From positions 2,480,001 to 2,544,000 of the forward strand of contig NC_062971.1 of assembly GCF_023078275.1 (NCBI RefSeq): a stretch of DNA of 64,000 bases, written 5' to 3'. Source of the DNA: Leguminivora glycinivorella. Its lineage: Eukaryota > Arthropoda > Insecta > Lepidoptera > Tortricidae. The position numbers were made by a program, and so were the translations under genes. Positions 51,157 to 60,833 of the stretch are shown here, piece after piece. The notes below the pieces were generated by a model. It was not told the origin of the DNA and did no database searches. It was given only the letters and a program-made list of their open reading frames with translations. Every line of letters begins with the position of its first letter. Positions within the stretch are counted from its first letter, which is position 1.

Positions 51157-51513
51157 TCCATACTAATATTATAAATGGGAAAGTGTGTGAGTGTGTCTGC
51201 TTGTTTATCCGTCTTTAACACTTTCGCTACCAAGAACCCGACTGTCGGGTACACCGCTCGTAGAAGCGTAGCCGATTACATGGGTTTCCCCGTATGTAGC
51301 GAAAATGTCGTAGCGCCGCGTAGAGCCCGGTTTCGAAAGTGCGGTAAAACAAAGCGACGTATTGAAGTGAGTTTTTAAGTGGAGATAGTTGAAGGGATGG
51401 AGAGTGACATAGGCTACTTTTTGTCTCTTTATAATCCCTCACTTAAACACCTAAAGGGAGGGTGCAAATTTGTATGGAGCATCCCACATTTTCGAATTAA
51501 ACGCGAGCGAAGC
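51157..51513 (+). mobile_element. Helitron-like element, copy H8, interrupted
   Basis: TCCATACTAATATTATAAATG to AATTAAACGCGAGCGAAGC. The last bases and CTAG are replaced by a piece of repeat A (CTTTCCACCAGGCGGAATGC to TTTGCCACCGACGTAATAAA, 51514-51555). The TTAA-type MITE sits inside at 51219. Confidence 0.75.
51219..51341. mobile_element. TTAA-type MITE family M11, copy 2, nested
   Basis: Inside Helitron H8: GTCTTTAA-CACTTTCGC to CGAAAGTG-CGG. Left TTAA is kept (51215-51218); the right one is lost. It differs from the copy at 17163 by one or two bases, so both are young. Confidence 0.85.
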
Positions 51514-51844
51514 TTTCCACCAGGCGGAATGCTCGTTTGCCACCGACGTAATAAATACATAATAAATATTGGGGGACGGTTCATATTAGCAAAGATATTC
51601 CTTTCAAGCGACCAACGTCTATCGAGTCCCCACATAAGCGTTAAGTAACTACCCTCCTGAGTGGGCATTTGTTTTGATTTTGAAATTGGAACTTTTTTTT
51701 ACTCAATAAAAGTTCAAAATTTTTGGAATGTATACAAAAATGTGTACACTGAGGAGGCTATATTTTATTGACTTGAAGGATACGGCTCATGTACCTACCT
51801 AAGAGATGGCTATGTTAATAAAAATCTGTTCACGACCCTGTAAA

Positions 51845-52023
51845 TCCATACTAATATTATAAATGGGAATGTGTGTGTCTCTGTTTGTTAGTCCGTCTGT
51901 CACGGCCAAACGGAGCGACAAATTGACGTGATTTTTTAAGTGCAGATAGTTGAAGGGATGGAGGGTGACATAGGCTACTTTTTGTCTCTTTCTAACGCGT
52001 GCGAAGCCGCGGGTAAAAGCTAG
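51845..52023 (+). mobile_element. Helitron-like element, copy H9
   Basis: TCCATACTAATATTATAAATG to GCGAAGCCGCGGGTAAAAG + CTAG, complete, between A and T. Confidence 0.8.
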
Positions 52024-52265
52024 TTATAAATAAAAGTACGGGAATAGAAAAAAAAATTGTGCAAAATTGGATGGACACCAACCAAATTAAATTTATTTTA
52101 AAAAATGGCGGTCACCGAAACTGAACATGTCGCCTGATTGACGTGTGCGTTCTACATGGATAAATTGTTTATTCGTAATTTTGACAGTAAATTTATGTTG
52201 ATTTAATAAAGTGATAAAATTAGTCACGTGCGTATTTTCTTTGTTGGTATTCTGTGTGTCATTTA

Positions 52266-52508
52266 AGCCTCCGCCACACATAAAGCGTTTTGATAGCGTA
52301 GCGTTAGCGGAGCGCAATGATAGAGGTGCGCCGGACGAACGCTGGCGTTCCGCTCGCAATCCGCGCGCCGCTCGCAATCCGCGCTCGTTAGTTCCCGCCG
52401 GCGTCCGCTGGGCGCAACGCCAGCGTTCGTCCGGTGCACCGCTATCATTGCGCTACCGCGCTAACGCTCCGTCTACGCTCTCAAAACGCGCATATGTGGC
52501 CGAGCTTT
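52266..52508. mobile_element. GC-rich palindromic MITE
   Basis: AAGCCTCCGCCACACATAAAG with GCGTTTTGATAGCGTAGCG on the left is mirrored by CTACGCTCTCAAAACGCGC and ATATGTGGCCGAGCTT on the right. The centre repeats CGCTCGCAATCCGCGC. The surrounding frames are mirror reads. Confidence 0.82.
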
Positions 52509-52724
52509 TAAAGCCTTGCGATTAACAATGAAGTTAAACACGCTGTTTGGGTCGATCAAGTAGAATGCAATGCATGCAAAATTAGCATGGTTAGCGCATC
52601 GTAGACTTTGGTGAATTTCCAATATGACTTGGAACTCCGGTTGCCGTTTAAGAAGTTTAACACTTACGGTAGATGTCGCTACGGGTCCTATTGACCTTAG
52701 TGGTGGAAAATTTCGCTGGCTTGT

Positions 52725-52830
52725 TTGAAGTCTTGGTGGCTCAGTTGGTAGACCACTGGAGTATCGAACCAGAGGCCGTGAGTTCAAGTCTCACCCAAGG
52801 CAGACATTTTCCACTTTTAAATTTAGAATA
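52725..52830 (+). mobile_element. tRNA-headed SINE S4
   Basis: The head GTCTTGGTGGCTCAGTTGGTA pairs GTCTTGG with CCAAGGC; T arm GTGAG-TTCAAGT-CTCAC. The anticodon loop GTATCGA would give ATC. The body CAGACATTTTCCACTTTTAAA follows. The 3' half recurs at 56545. A functional tRNA is unlikely because the anticodon stem has a mismatch and a body follows. Confidence 0.65.
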
Positions 52831-52858
52831 AGAAAGAATAAGAATAGTTTATTGGTAG

Positions 52859-53022
52859 TCCACCTACTAATATTATAAATGGGAAAGTGTGTGTGTCTGT
52901 TTGTTTGTCCGTTTTTTACGGCAAAACGGAGAGACGAATTGACTTGATTTTTTAAGTGGAGATAGTTGAAGGGATGGAGAGTGACATAGGCTACTTTATG
53001 TCTATTTCTAACGCGAGTCTAG
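52859..53022 (+). mobile_element. Helitron-like copy H10, 3' hairpin lost
   Basis: TCCACCTACTAATATTATAAA to TTTCTAACGCGAGT-CTAG; the usual GAAGCCGCGGGCAAAAG before CTAG is deleted. Confidence 0.7.
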
Positions 53023-53304
53023 TAAGAAATAATTTAGAATGCAAAGTTTTTCTGTACATGGTACTTTTCTTTAAAATCACATTTGCTTATTCCAAGAAAA
53101 TGCCACAAAAAGGGAAGTTTGTATAGCGTTGGAGCTAACTTTTTCCTTTGAGAGAAAAGTTAATCTTGGCGGTATATCATAGCCAGCGGTCGCATTGCGG
53201 CGACATTGCCTTGTGGAATTAACTTCATTTATTGCATGTCCTCCTATGGCCTTATGTATGGGAATTCTGAGGTTTAATAATATTTAAACATTTAACAGTT
53301 AAGG

Positions 53305-53395
53305 GCTACTTGCACCGCCCGCTTAATTCAAGGTTAGTGGGCTGTCAATTGTCAAATTTCATATAAAATGGTGGGTTAACCTCTGTATCCATTTT
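53305..53395. mobile_element. Fragment related to the M9 MITE
   Basis: TAAGGGCTACTTGCACCGCCC resembles the M9 end AGGGCCGGTTGCATC; ATGGTGGGTTAACC follows. The right terminus was not found. Confidence 0.35.
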
Positions 53396-53414
53396 TACAC
53401 CTTACTGTATTGTA

Positions 53415-53545
53415 ATAAGTAAGTAAGTAAATATTCTTTATTGCACCACAAAGATAACAGATTTACAAATAGCAGAATAACATTAAACATATAGGTAGCA
53501 ATAGGCGGTCTTATCGCTGTAAGCTATCTCTACCAGACAACCATA
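53415..53545 (-). mobile_element. LINE 3' end in reverse
   Basis: On the minus strand GGTAGAGATAGCTTACAGC ... TGTGGTGCAATAAAGAATATT + TACTTACTTAC. AATAAA plus a simple tail as in the element at 24545, but a different subfamily. Confidence 0.5.
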
Positions 53546-53960
53546 GGGTAGCAGGAAATAAAAAATAGAAATTTTGAAAATGGTAGTGCAAGAAATAATA
53601 AAGGAATAGGAAAATTACACATACACTAAGCAGTACTTTATATATACATGTACATCAATAGTAAAAATAAAATATCATATGCACAAGCATACACATATAA
53701 GTATTAATACATACATAAATGCATACACACATATATACATGCATAACATAAAAAGGTGAAAAAGTAGATACAATATCTCTTTGTAAGTTTGTAGTCGACT
53801 GTACCTACCTACACACTGGAAATTATTTATGAAATATAAATGCGTGTTTGTTTATACATTTTTGGGAACCTGGAATTATTTAATACTATCTGTGACCTAG
53901 AGCAGAGCCCAACTGGGGTAGTACCTCCGTGTTACAGAAGACCGCAGCCAAATAGCACTA

Positions 53961-54272
53961 GACCCTACTCATAGTGTTGTGTTCCTGCCGGTGAGTAAGG
54001 CTGCCAGAGCTCAACGAGGGTGCGGTGTGCTGATGACGGGAGGACTAACGGAACTGACTTATTCCGTCTATTGTCCTTTGAGTCGCCGGCAACCCGAGCC
54101 CTCCTTGGAACTTATTATACTGTATTTAACACAGCAAAAGGGAATGTACAAGTTTCTAATGGGGTGGCAACGCGCATGTGACACTCTTTGAGTTGCAGGC
54201 GTCCATAGGTTACGGTGACCGCTTTCCATCAGGCGGGCCGTACGCTTGTTTGCCACCGACGTAGTATTAAAA
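53961..54272 (+). repeat. Dispersed repeat family A, full copy
   Basis: GTTGTGTTCCTGCCGGTGAG to TTTGCCACCGACGTAGTATT + A run; the longest copy with 10296-10604, so the true left end reaches beyond that of 1868. Confidence 0.8.
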
Positions 54273-54349
54273 AAAAAATTTGTCGCCCGACAGTCACACT
54301 TCGCCGGTCATTGCCTGTTCAATAAGGAAATATTGACGCTGAGTAACTT

Positions 54350-54500
54350 ACGCCGTGTCTTGCGTGGGCGACGGTCGCGCGACCGTCGCCGTCGCGTCTC
54401 ATCGCATCGTCTACTTCCATATCGATAAGGTTTGATTTCGTATGCGTCGCATCGCCGTCGCGCGACCATCGCGTGATCGTCGCCCACGCAAGCCGCGTCG
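54350..54500. mobile_element. Palindromic MITE family M2, copy 3
   Basis: ACGCCGTGTCTTGCGTGGGC, GTCGCGCGAC, centre TCCATATCGATAAGG, then CGTCGCCCACGCAAGCC. Confidence 0.87.
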
Positions 54501-54656
54501 TGTGTCGATGTCATTGTGATGAAATAGCTCACAGGTGGCAGCGAGTTTATTTAACTAGAAAACACAGTGCAAAACGAAGTACCTACTGCTGATTTTATCA
54601 CCTGCCAAGTGTGTAACATTATGTATGTACCGTCTAAGCCGTTAAATATTGTTATA

Positions 54657-55574
54657 CAGGTTGTTTCAATGAACGTAATACAAAATAATCGATTCTGGCT
54701 CTATTAACGACGAAGAATAAATAATACACGTATTCAGGTCTTAAAATTCTACGTAATTAAATTTTGCAATTTTTCTAACAAAATAAATAACTGGAATTCT
54801 CGAAGTGTGGTCACTAATTGTGACGTCATAGCATGTCTTGCTATACGTCAGTTGGGTTTTTGATTATTGTGACAAGTAACACATCAGGATGCATTTTATT
54901 CATAAAATATCAGCCTTGATACATAAACAAAAAAGGTGTGTTTATACTACTAAACTAAGTTTGAACTATTTTTTCTTAACAGTCTAGGTAGGGTAACCAT
55001 GTTGTAACCAAAATAACAGGATTTAGGAGAAAAATGATACTAATGATTATTAACTAGTTTTTTTCTACTCCGGAACTGTAATTCGTCATTTACAGGGTCG
55101 TGCACAGATCTTTAAAACCCTACATAAAAGTAAAAGTATTCCCCAAAGCCAGCGTCCGCCGGCTTTCCGGCGGACGCCAAAACTGAAAACGCATTGTTTG
55201 GCTCTGTAACCATGGCATCGCATTGTTATAACGATACTGCGCGCGTGCGCGGGAAGGCTTATGGCAGCTGAGCTGACAGTTCAAACCTTTGCGTCAAAAT
55301 ACAGGAAACAGTGTGAATTTAACGAAAGTTATTCAAGAAAACTATTAAAAACTAAGTGCATGATCTTAGAAAAAGTATTGTATGTAACGGTGTTTAACTG
55401 AGTCAAAAAACACTCACTTTGCCTCAAATTGTTACCCACACCACTCGTCTTTTTTGACCTCCTTTAAACACCTGTTGCATAAAATACTATAACAACACAC
55501 GACCTGGTGTTTTAGTAATAAGAAGACGAGTTTGAAAAACATGTTTTGTATTAAACGTTCATTGAAACAACCTG
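54657..55574. mobile_element. 918-bp element, ends CAGGTTGTTTCAATGAACGT
   Basis: Left CAGGTTGTTTCAATGAACGT and right ACGTTCATTGAAACAACCTG are inverted repeats, continued by AATACAAAA on both sides. No target duplication is seen and no frame. At 55152-55177 it contains a perfect 11-bp hairpin (GCGTCCGCCGG-CTTT-CCGGCGGACGC, with one base of slack). Confidence 0.75.
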
Positions 55575-56045
55575 CATTTGGATGCTTAGTAATATTTCAA
55601 ATAAGCTGAATTGGTCGCCATGATGGACCTCAAATGCCTCAATTTTCTCAATCAATTTCATCTTACCCTAACAACTTAACCACATTCTGAAATAAACTAC
55701 CATAATCCTCTCAAGTCCCTTCCAAAAGGTAACAACGAACAAACGAACTCCACTCAATATAGGACTTTAGTTCCTTGTGTTAAAGTTGCTTTTTGGTGGT
55801 GTATTTGGTGTAGTTGTAACGTTTTGGGTAGGGCTATTGTTCTGTGATAATGTCCTAGGGTTTAATCCGGGGCAGAAGTTTGGGTCTGGGTGTAAAGTGA
55901 TATTTTGATATACCTGAAGTGGCTGTCATAGATATGGATTAGGTAGACAGGTCAAGTATGTGCCCAGGTCCAATATGTCTGTTGATTTGCTATAATTTGT
56001 AGAAAATAAAATCGAAAAAAAAAACGGAAACTCTTCACTCAGTCT
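55575..56045. other. Intronic, no recognisable feature
   Basis: Unassigned sequence. Confidence 0.4.
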
Positions 56046-56412
56046 GTTTTTAACCCCCGACGCAAAAACGAAGGGGTGTTATAAGTTTGACGTGTCTGTC
56101 TGTCTGTGTGTGTGTCTGTCTGTCCGTCTGTCTGTCTGTCTGTCTGTTTATCTGTCTGTCTGTGTGTGTGTCTGTCTGTGGCATCGTAGCTCCCGAACGG
56201 ATGAACCGATTTTATTTAGTTTTTTTTGGCTGAAAGCTGAGTTAGTCGGGAGTGTTCTTAGCCATGTTTCATGAAAATCGGTCCACTATGTCGCGGTCGG
56301 GGGTTTTTTCAAAATTTTAATTTTTAAGTCCGTAGGTACATAACGTTAAGAGAAAAAAAAAAACATTCAGTCGAATTGAGAACCTCCTCCTTTTTTGAAG
56401 TCGGTTAAAAAA
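56046..56412 (+). mobile_element. TTAACC(CC)GAC-family element, full copy
   Basis: Starts TTTTTAACCCCCGACGCAAAA, carries a TCTG/TGTG microsatellite (56091-56180), then GGATGAACCGATTTTATTTAG and TGTCGCGGTCGGG. Ends GAACCTCCTCCTTTTTTGAAG + TCGGTTAA. The termini TTTTTAACC..GAC and GTCGGTTAAAAA are inverted, so a DNA element is likely. Confidence 0.78.
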
Positions 56413-56544
56413 AATGAAAATAAACTTTGCAATCAATGTAATACAAAAACGTTAAACATCTTACGTATTGTTTCGTCGCAAATAATGTAAAATTAAACTC
56501 TATGACAAGGACACGTCAGTAATCGATGCCACTAGCGGAAAATA

Positions 56545-56605
56545 TCTGCCCTTGTTCCAGAGGTCGTGAGTTCAAGTTCCACCCAAAACCGACATTTTCC
56601 ATTGT
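56545..56605 (+). mobile_element. Fragment of SINE S4
   Basis: CCAGAGGTCGTGAGTTCAAG + TTCCACCC then CGACATTTTCCA matches the second half of 52725-52830. Confidence 0.6.
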
Positions 56606-56640
56606 AGAAACCATGTTTGGAAGTTTCTTCTATTCGTATT

Positions 56641-56707
56641 TTTTACCCCCGACGCAAAAACGACGGGGTGTTATACGTTTGACGTGTGTGTCTGTCTGTT
56701 TGTCTTG

Positions 56708-56800
<93 letters not shown>

Positions 56801-56950
56801 TGTCTATGGTATCGTAGCTCCCGAACGGATGAACCGATTTAGATTAAGTTTTTTTTTTGTTTGAAAGCTGAGTTAGTCGGGAGTGTTCTTAGCCATGTTT
56901 CATGAAAATCGGTCCACTATGTCGCGGTCGGGAGTTTTTTCAAAAAAATA
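56641..56950 (+). mobile_element. TTAACC(CC)GAC-family copy with long (TG)n
   Basis: Starts at TTTTTACCCCCGACGCAAAA. Its TCTG site has expanded to an uninterrupted (TG) run of about 45 units (56709-56798). The rest matches 56046 up to CGGTCGGGAGTTTTTTC; the right end is missing. Confidence 0.78.
56709..56798. repeat. (TG)45 microsatellite
   Basis: Perfect dinucleotide run, likely polymorphic between individuals. It accounts for the Val/Cys frame at 56526-56864. Confidence 0.95.
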
Positions 56951-57009
56951 TTGAACATAACGAACGTTTTGAAACATAATTTGAATTAATAAAAAAAAAT
57001 AAAAAAAAA

Positions 57010-57262
57010 AATATTGGGGGACACCTTACACAGATCAACTTAGCCCCAAACTAAGCAAAACTTGTACTATGGGGTGCTAAGCGACGATATACATACTTAA
57101 ATAGATAAATACATACTTATATACATAGAAAACAGCCATGACTCAGGAACAAATATCTGTGCTCATCACACAAATAAATGCCCTTACCGGGATTCGAACC
57201 CAGGACCGCGGCTCAGCAGGCAGGGTCACTACCGACTGAGCCAGACCGGTCGTCACTGAGCC
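57010..57262 (-). mobile_element. SINE family S1, copy 5
   Basis: TTGGGGGACACCTTACACAG to CTGAGCCAGACCGGTCGTCA; followed by a short repeat of CTGAGCCAGACCGG, a local duplication of the head. Confidence 0.87.
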
Positions 57263-57545
57263 AGACCGGCTCAGCTCGGCTAATTTTAGCACTTCCAAAA
57301 ATAAAACAAATATCTACTTATAGCGTCGTCTATTTTGTGTATATCTGTGGCTATTACTAAGTTAAGGGTGTTTCTACGTAGTTTGAAACTCATTGTCCCT
57401 TTCGTATTAAAATAAACAGTATAAATAACATAAGTTTGATACTTATCTACGGTGCGTAATTATTTTCTACGCTATAGTAGTTACCCTTCAGAATATGACG
57501 AAATAGTTTTATGTGTGACCAGTATTTTCAACAAAAGAATTAAAA
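57263..57545. other. No recognisable feature
   Basis: Unassigned AT-rich sequence. Confidence 0.35.
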
Positions 57546-57724
57546 TCCATACTAAAATAATTATAAATGGGAAACTGTGTGTCTGTTTTTTGTCCGTATT
57601 TTACGGCAAAACGGAGCGACGAATTGACGTGATTTTTTTAAGTGGAGATAGTTGAAGGGATGGAGAGTGACGTAGGCTACTTTTGTCTCCTTCTAACACG
57701 AGCGAAGCCGCGGGAAAAAGCTAG
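57546..57724 (+). mobile_element. Helitron-like element, copy H11
   Basis: TCCATACTAAAATAATTATAA to GAAGCCGCGGGAAAAAGCTAG, complete. Confidence 0.78.
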
Positions 57725-57789
57725 TATTAAATATATTAATAACTTAGATTTTCTCACGCAAACTCTCCCACTTTAAATAAAGGTACTTA

Positions 57790-57930
57790 ATTTATTTATT
57801 TATTTAACCTTTATTGCACAAAAGAAAAATCTTACAGTACAAAAAGGCGGACTTAATGCTTTAAGGCATTCTCTTCCAGTCAACCTCGAGGCTAAGCAGA
57901 GAGACTGTGAGCGGTGCTACAATTTCAACA
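57790..57930 (-). mobile_element. LINE 3' end in reverse
   Basis: On the minus strand GAATGCCTTAAAGCATTAAG ... TGTGCAATAAAGGTTAAATAA + ATAAATAAAT; same 3' end family as 24455-24545. Confidence 0.7.
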
Positions 57931-58209
57931 GTAAAAGGAAATAAAAGAAAGCATACTAAATAAACTATAAACATAAGTACACATATAATCTACAAATACA
58001 TATACATACATATATATCATACGAAACATGTGAAACTAAGAGTTTTTCATTCTGCTAGCAAAGAGAGCTCGTAAGGATTTTTTGAAAGCGAACTTAGTCA
58101 GTCAACTTAATCAGACAAATATAAATATTATAAATACAGTGTGTAAGCAGTATACGGGTGATAAATTAAACCAGACTAGAACCAGAGAGTGTGTGAATAT
58201 TAAATTTAC

Positions 58210-58345
58210 ACGCTGTATACATACTATATATGTATCAACACCTATATACATGGACATACTCATTACTCAGTAAATATCCGCTCATTACACAAATAAATGC
58301 CCTTACGGTACGCCCTTGTAAAAGTCACTACCCACTAGGCTAGAC
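58210..58345 (-). mobile_element. Decayed SINE S1 piece
   Basis: TATATACATGGACATACTC, ACACAAATAAATGCCCTTACG and CACTACCCACTAGGCTAGACG recall S1, with the B-box lost. Confidence 0.5.
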
Positions 58346-58530
58346 GTCATTATAGAACATTTTTTCCACCACTCCCACTTCCACTCCCACTCGACTATCT
58401 GAAGGGTGAAGACCGCCTGTTGTTACCTACCACTTTGTATCTGTTTTCACTTATAAACAACCTAACCACAAAATTTAAATTTTACAGTTCGGGACTTTCG
58501 GGAGCTACGGTGCCACAGACACACCCAGAG

Positions 58531-59133
58531 TAGTAATGTAGAAATTGCAGAACATTCCCAAAAAGCGGAAACATTCTTGAGAATGTTCGCAGAACATTCC
58601 TGCAACATGACATTTATTGTTTAAACGAGAGAATATACTTGAAATAAAGTTTAAATGGGCATAATATAAAACTATATGTTATTAACATATTATTATAATA
58701 TCGTCTATTACAGTTAGCTATTTTGTTGATAAGTGATAAGTTACCAATAAGTTGCTTAAATTCTCACTATACTTCAGGGAACATTTCGACTTTCAGACTT
58801 CAAAGTTTTAGTCCTGACTTTTAAATTAGGTACCGAACTATTATTTCTTGATTGATTGATTTATCTTGATTTGGCCATGTCAAAATATAAATTTAAAAAA
58901 AAAGATCGCTGTCAGGATCGAACCTGAGAACATCGGCATACGAAGCCAGCGCACTACCACGGGACTACGTCTTGTCTTGACTTGCTGAGTCCGACGAAAT
59001 CATGGTATAGACTACAAAAAAGTTACTAAGTATTCTGATAAATTCTCGTTCTCGAGAACATTCTCAGAAGTTACCTAAAATTCTCATGAGAAAAGTTCTG
59101 CAACTTTGGAAACTTCTCGTCCGTGCATTGCTA
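58531..59133. mobile_element. hAT-like element, 8-bp TSD, nested
   Basis: Flanked by ACCCAGAG (58523-58530, 59134-59141); ends TAGTAATG and CATTGCTA. The interior repeats AGAACATTC / GAATGTTC and TCTCGAGAACATTCTCAGA, and it also contains a tRNA-like relic. No transposase. Confidence 0.85.
58903..58975 (-). other. tRNA-like relic with T run, inside hAT-like element
   Basis: On the minus strand GTAGTCCCGTGGTAGTGCGC and CTCAGGTTCGATCCTGA, followed by a run of nine Ts. The acceptor stem does not pair fully. Confidence 0.5.
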
Positions 59134-59199
59134 ACCCAGAGAGAAACAAACAGACAGACACGTCAAACTTATAACTTCCTGTCGTTTTTGCGTGGTATA

Positions 59200-59754
59200 A
59201 ATATGATGGTGCACTTTCACTACCCCGAGGTGCTAAGAGTTATGGGTATTATGTTTACAACAAAACTTAGAGAGGTTTACGCGGCGGCGACTGGGGAAAT
59301 GGAGGGATAGTTATCTTCATTTTTTATAACGATAATTGTGCAGACAACTTGTGTTACTACGTTTTTATTTTGTACCTATTCTCTGGGTACTTTGAAAGCT
59401 TTTATTCTAACACGTTTGATAATGATATATCCACACTTACGTACAGTTCCTCTATATTTGAAAAAGTTTACGTAACTGTCTGTTTATCTGTGTTACCTCT
59501 TTGTGTTTGAATTCGATTTAGTTGATATTTGGATTCGAGTTCTGCGGAGAACAAATGATACTTTTATCTCAAATAAATAAATAATAAATAATAATAATAA
59601 TAATCTTGTGGGGACGAATCACCGTCTGCCGCGAAATAAAATTGGATACCGTTTTACCTGCAGGCGTTCTCGTTTTTTATCATAGCCCAGTATTTAGTCC
59701 ATCACTTTCATCAAAATAGCCCAGTTCATTTTAGCCATTAACTGACTGATAATA
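59200..59754. other. Intronic; (TAA) microsatellite at 59578-59604
   Basis: No gene. AATAAATAATAATAATAATAA precedes CTTGTGGGGACGAATCACC, perhaps the tail of a lost LINE end. Confidence 0.4.
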
Positions 59755-60100
59755 GTGCTCGTTGACATCACCTGGCATGATGGTGTGAAAGCCGAGAAGG
59801 ACAAGTCCAGTAAGTACCCTTGGCTGATAACGGGCATGTGGGATGTTGACAACGATCATTGCTCGATAGTCGTTTCAGCGAACGGTCTCATAGCATTTCA
59901 TTAAAGTGTCGAAAGGGCCAGATGCAGAAGGCGTGATCTTGGCTTCGACGGCCCCTCTGCAGCCTAACCACCGGCAAGCCCTGCCCCGCTGCTGGCGGCA
60001 CCATGTGTTTTTGTATTTTACTTTTATATTCATAAACAGATAAGAAAGAAAATAAATAAAAGAATAATAATAATAATAATCTCAGCAAGCATACCTTAGG
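59755..60100 (+). mobile_element. LINE-like 3' end with (TAA)n tail
   Basis: A moderately GC-rich block (TGACATCACCTGGCATGATGG ... CACCGGCAAGCCCTGCCCCG) that ends in AAATAAAAGAATAATAATAATAA. A (TAA)n tail is known from I- and R1-type LINEs. No motif in the frames, so it is tentative. Confidence 0.45.
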
Positions 60101-60242
60101 AGGGTAAAAAATGTTCTAATTTCACCTCAAAAATGTAATAATTTATAAGCAATGTTAATCGGTGTGAAAATTTGACTCAAATCTAAATGAAAAGTTAGTT
60201 TAAAATGGGAGAAATGTATCTATTTGTTCCTAAAACTTACAG

Positions 60243-60299
60243 GTCTAACCGCAAGCACTCCTACACAAACACCCAAACACCCCAAATCAGTCCCCGAAG
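60243..60299 (+). CDS. Candidate 57-nt symmetrical exon of the host gene
   Basis: Bounded by AACTTACAG on the left and GAAG|GTAAGG on the right, a strong donor. Read in phase 1, as left by the exon at 13971-14082, it is open and codes GLTASTPTQTPKHPKSVPE, then leaves phase 1 again. 57 is a multiple of three, so it could be included or skipped without changing frame. The Thr/Pro/Ser/Lys-rich content would suit a linker or O-glycosylated stretch just after the signal peptide. The acceptor's pyrimidine tract is only moderate. Not recognised as part of a known family; a chance open stretch cannot be excluded. Confidence 0.5.
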
Positions 60300-60303
60300 G
60301 TAA

Positions 60304-60833
60304 GGCGCTCAGACAGTATTAGAGCGAATTAGGAATATGGCTGCCTAGATTTCCTTTCGAATCGCCATTGGTTTGAAATAACAGATTTTAAAACCTGGAA
60401 GAGCTTGTCGCTATTCCGCGATTGCGTTTCTAATGCAAACCCTTTGTAGATTTCAAACACTAGGAACCCCATCATACTCGCGGTATTATCCCAGCATTCG
60501 CCACGGCTTATAAGAGGCTCGTCAATTTTATTATCAGTGAGGAAAACGTTTGTTAAGTTCTCATCAAAACCATATGCTATTGTAATATTTGAACCATGAT
60601 CTAGAAGAGAGCTTCAATTTTAGTTATAAGCTGAAAATGCAATATAAACATCGGCTAAACTACAATACTTATTCTCTTTGCAGACTTGTTCTTTTGTTTA
60701 TGTCCAGCATCACGGGTCCGACATTGTTAGTTTAAAGGAAATGGTTCATATTTAATCAAACTAAGTACGGTTACAGGAATCCGGATATTTTGCATAAATT
60801 TCGGCGAATTTGGGTCATACAATATGTACTGTA
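60304..60833. other. Intronic, no recognisable feature
   Basis: Unassigned sequence downstream of the candidate exon's donor. Confidence 0.4.

Larger units (their letters stand above)
58440..59195 (-). mobile_element. TTAACC-family copy in reverse, split by hAT-like
   Basis: CGGGAGCTACGGTGCCACAGAC (58509 on) and ACAGACAGACACGTCAAACTT + ATAAC (59150 on) are the two halves of a reversed family member. They are separated by the 603-bp element at 58531-59133. Confidence 0.75.
14083..60242 (+). other. Inferred 46-kb intron filled with transposons
   Basis: It starts GTAAGT after 14082 and would end ACTTACAG before 60243. Both sides are phase 1 and join without a stop. No other exon in the same phase was found with confidence in between, but small exons could be missed. 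The inference depends on the second exon being real. Confidence 0.5.

Noticed and set aside
52732..52803. Functional tRNA-Asp-like gene
   Set aside because: Anticodon stem mismatch, a SINE-type body follows and a second partial copy occurs at 56545.
56526..56864. Val/Cys repeat protein
   Set aside because: Translation of the (TG)45 microsatellite.
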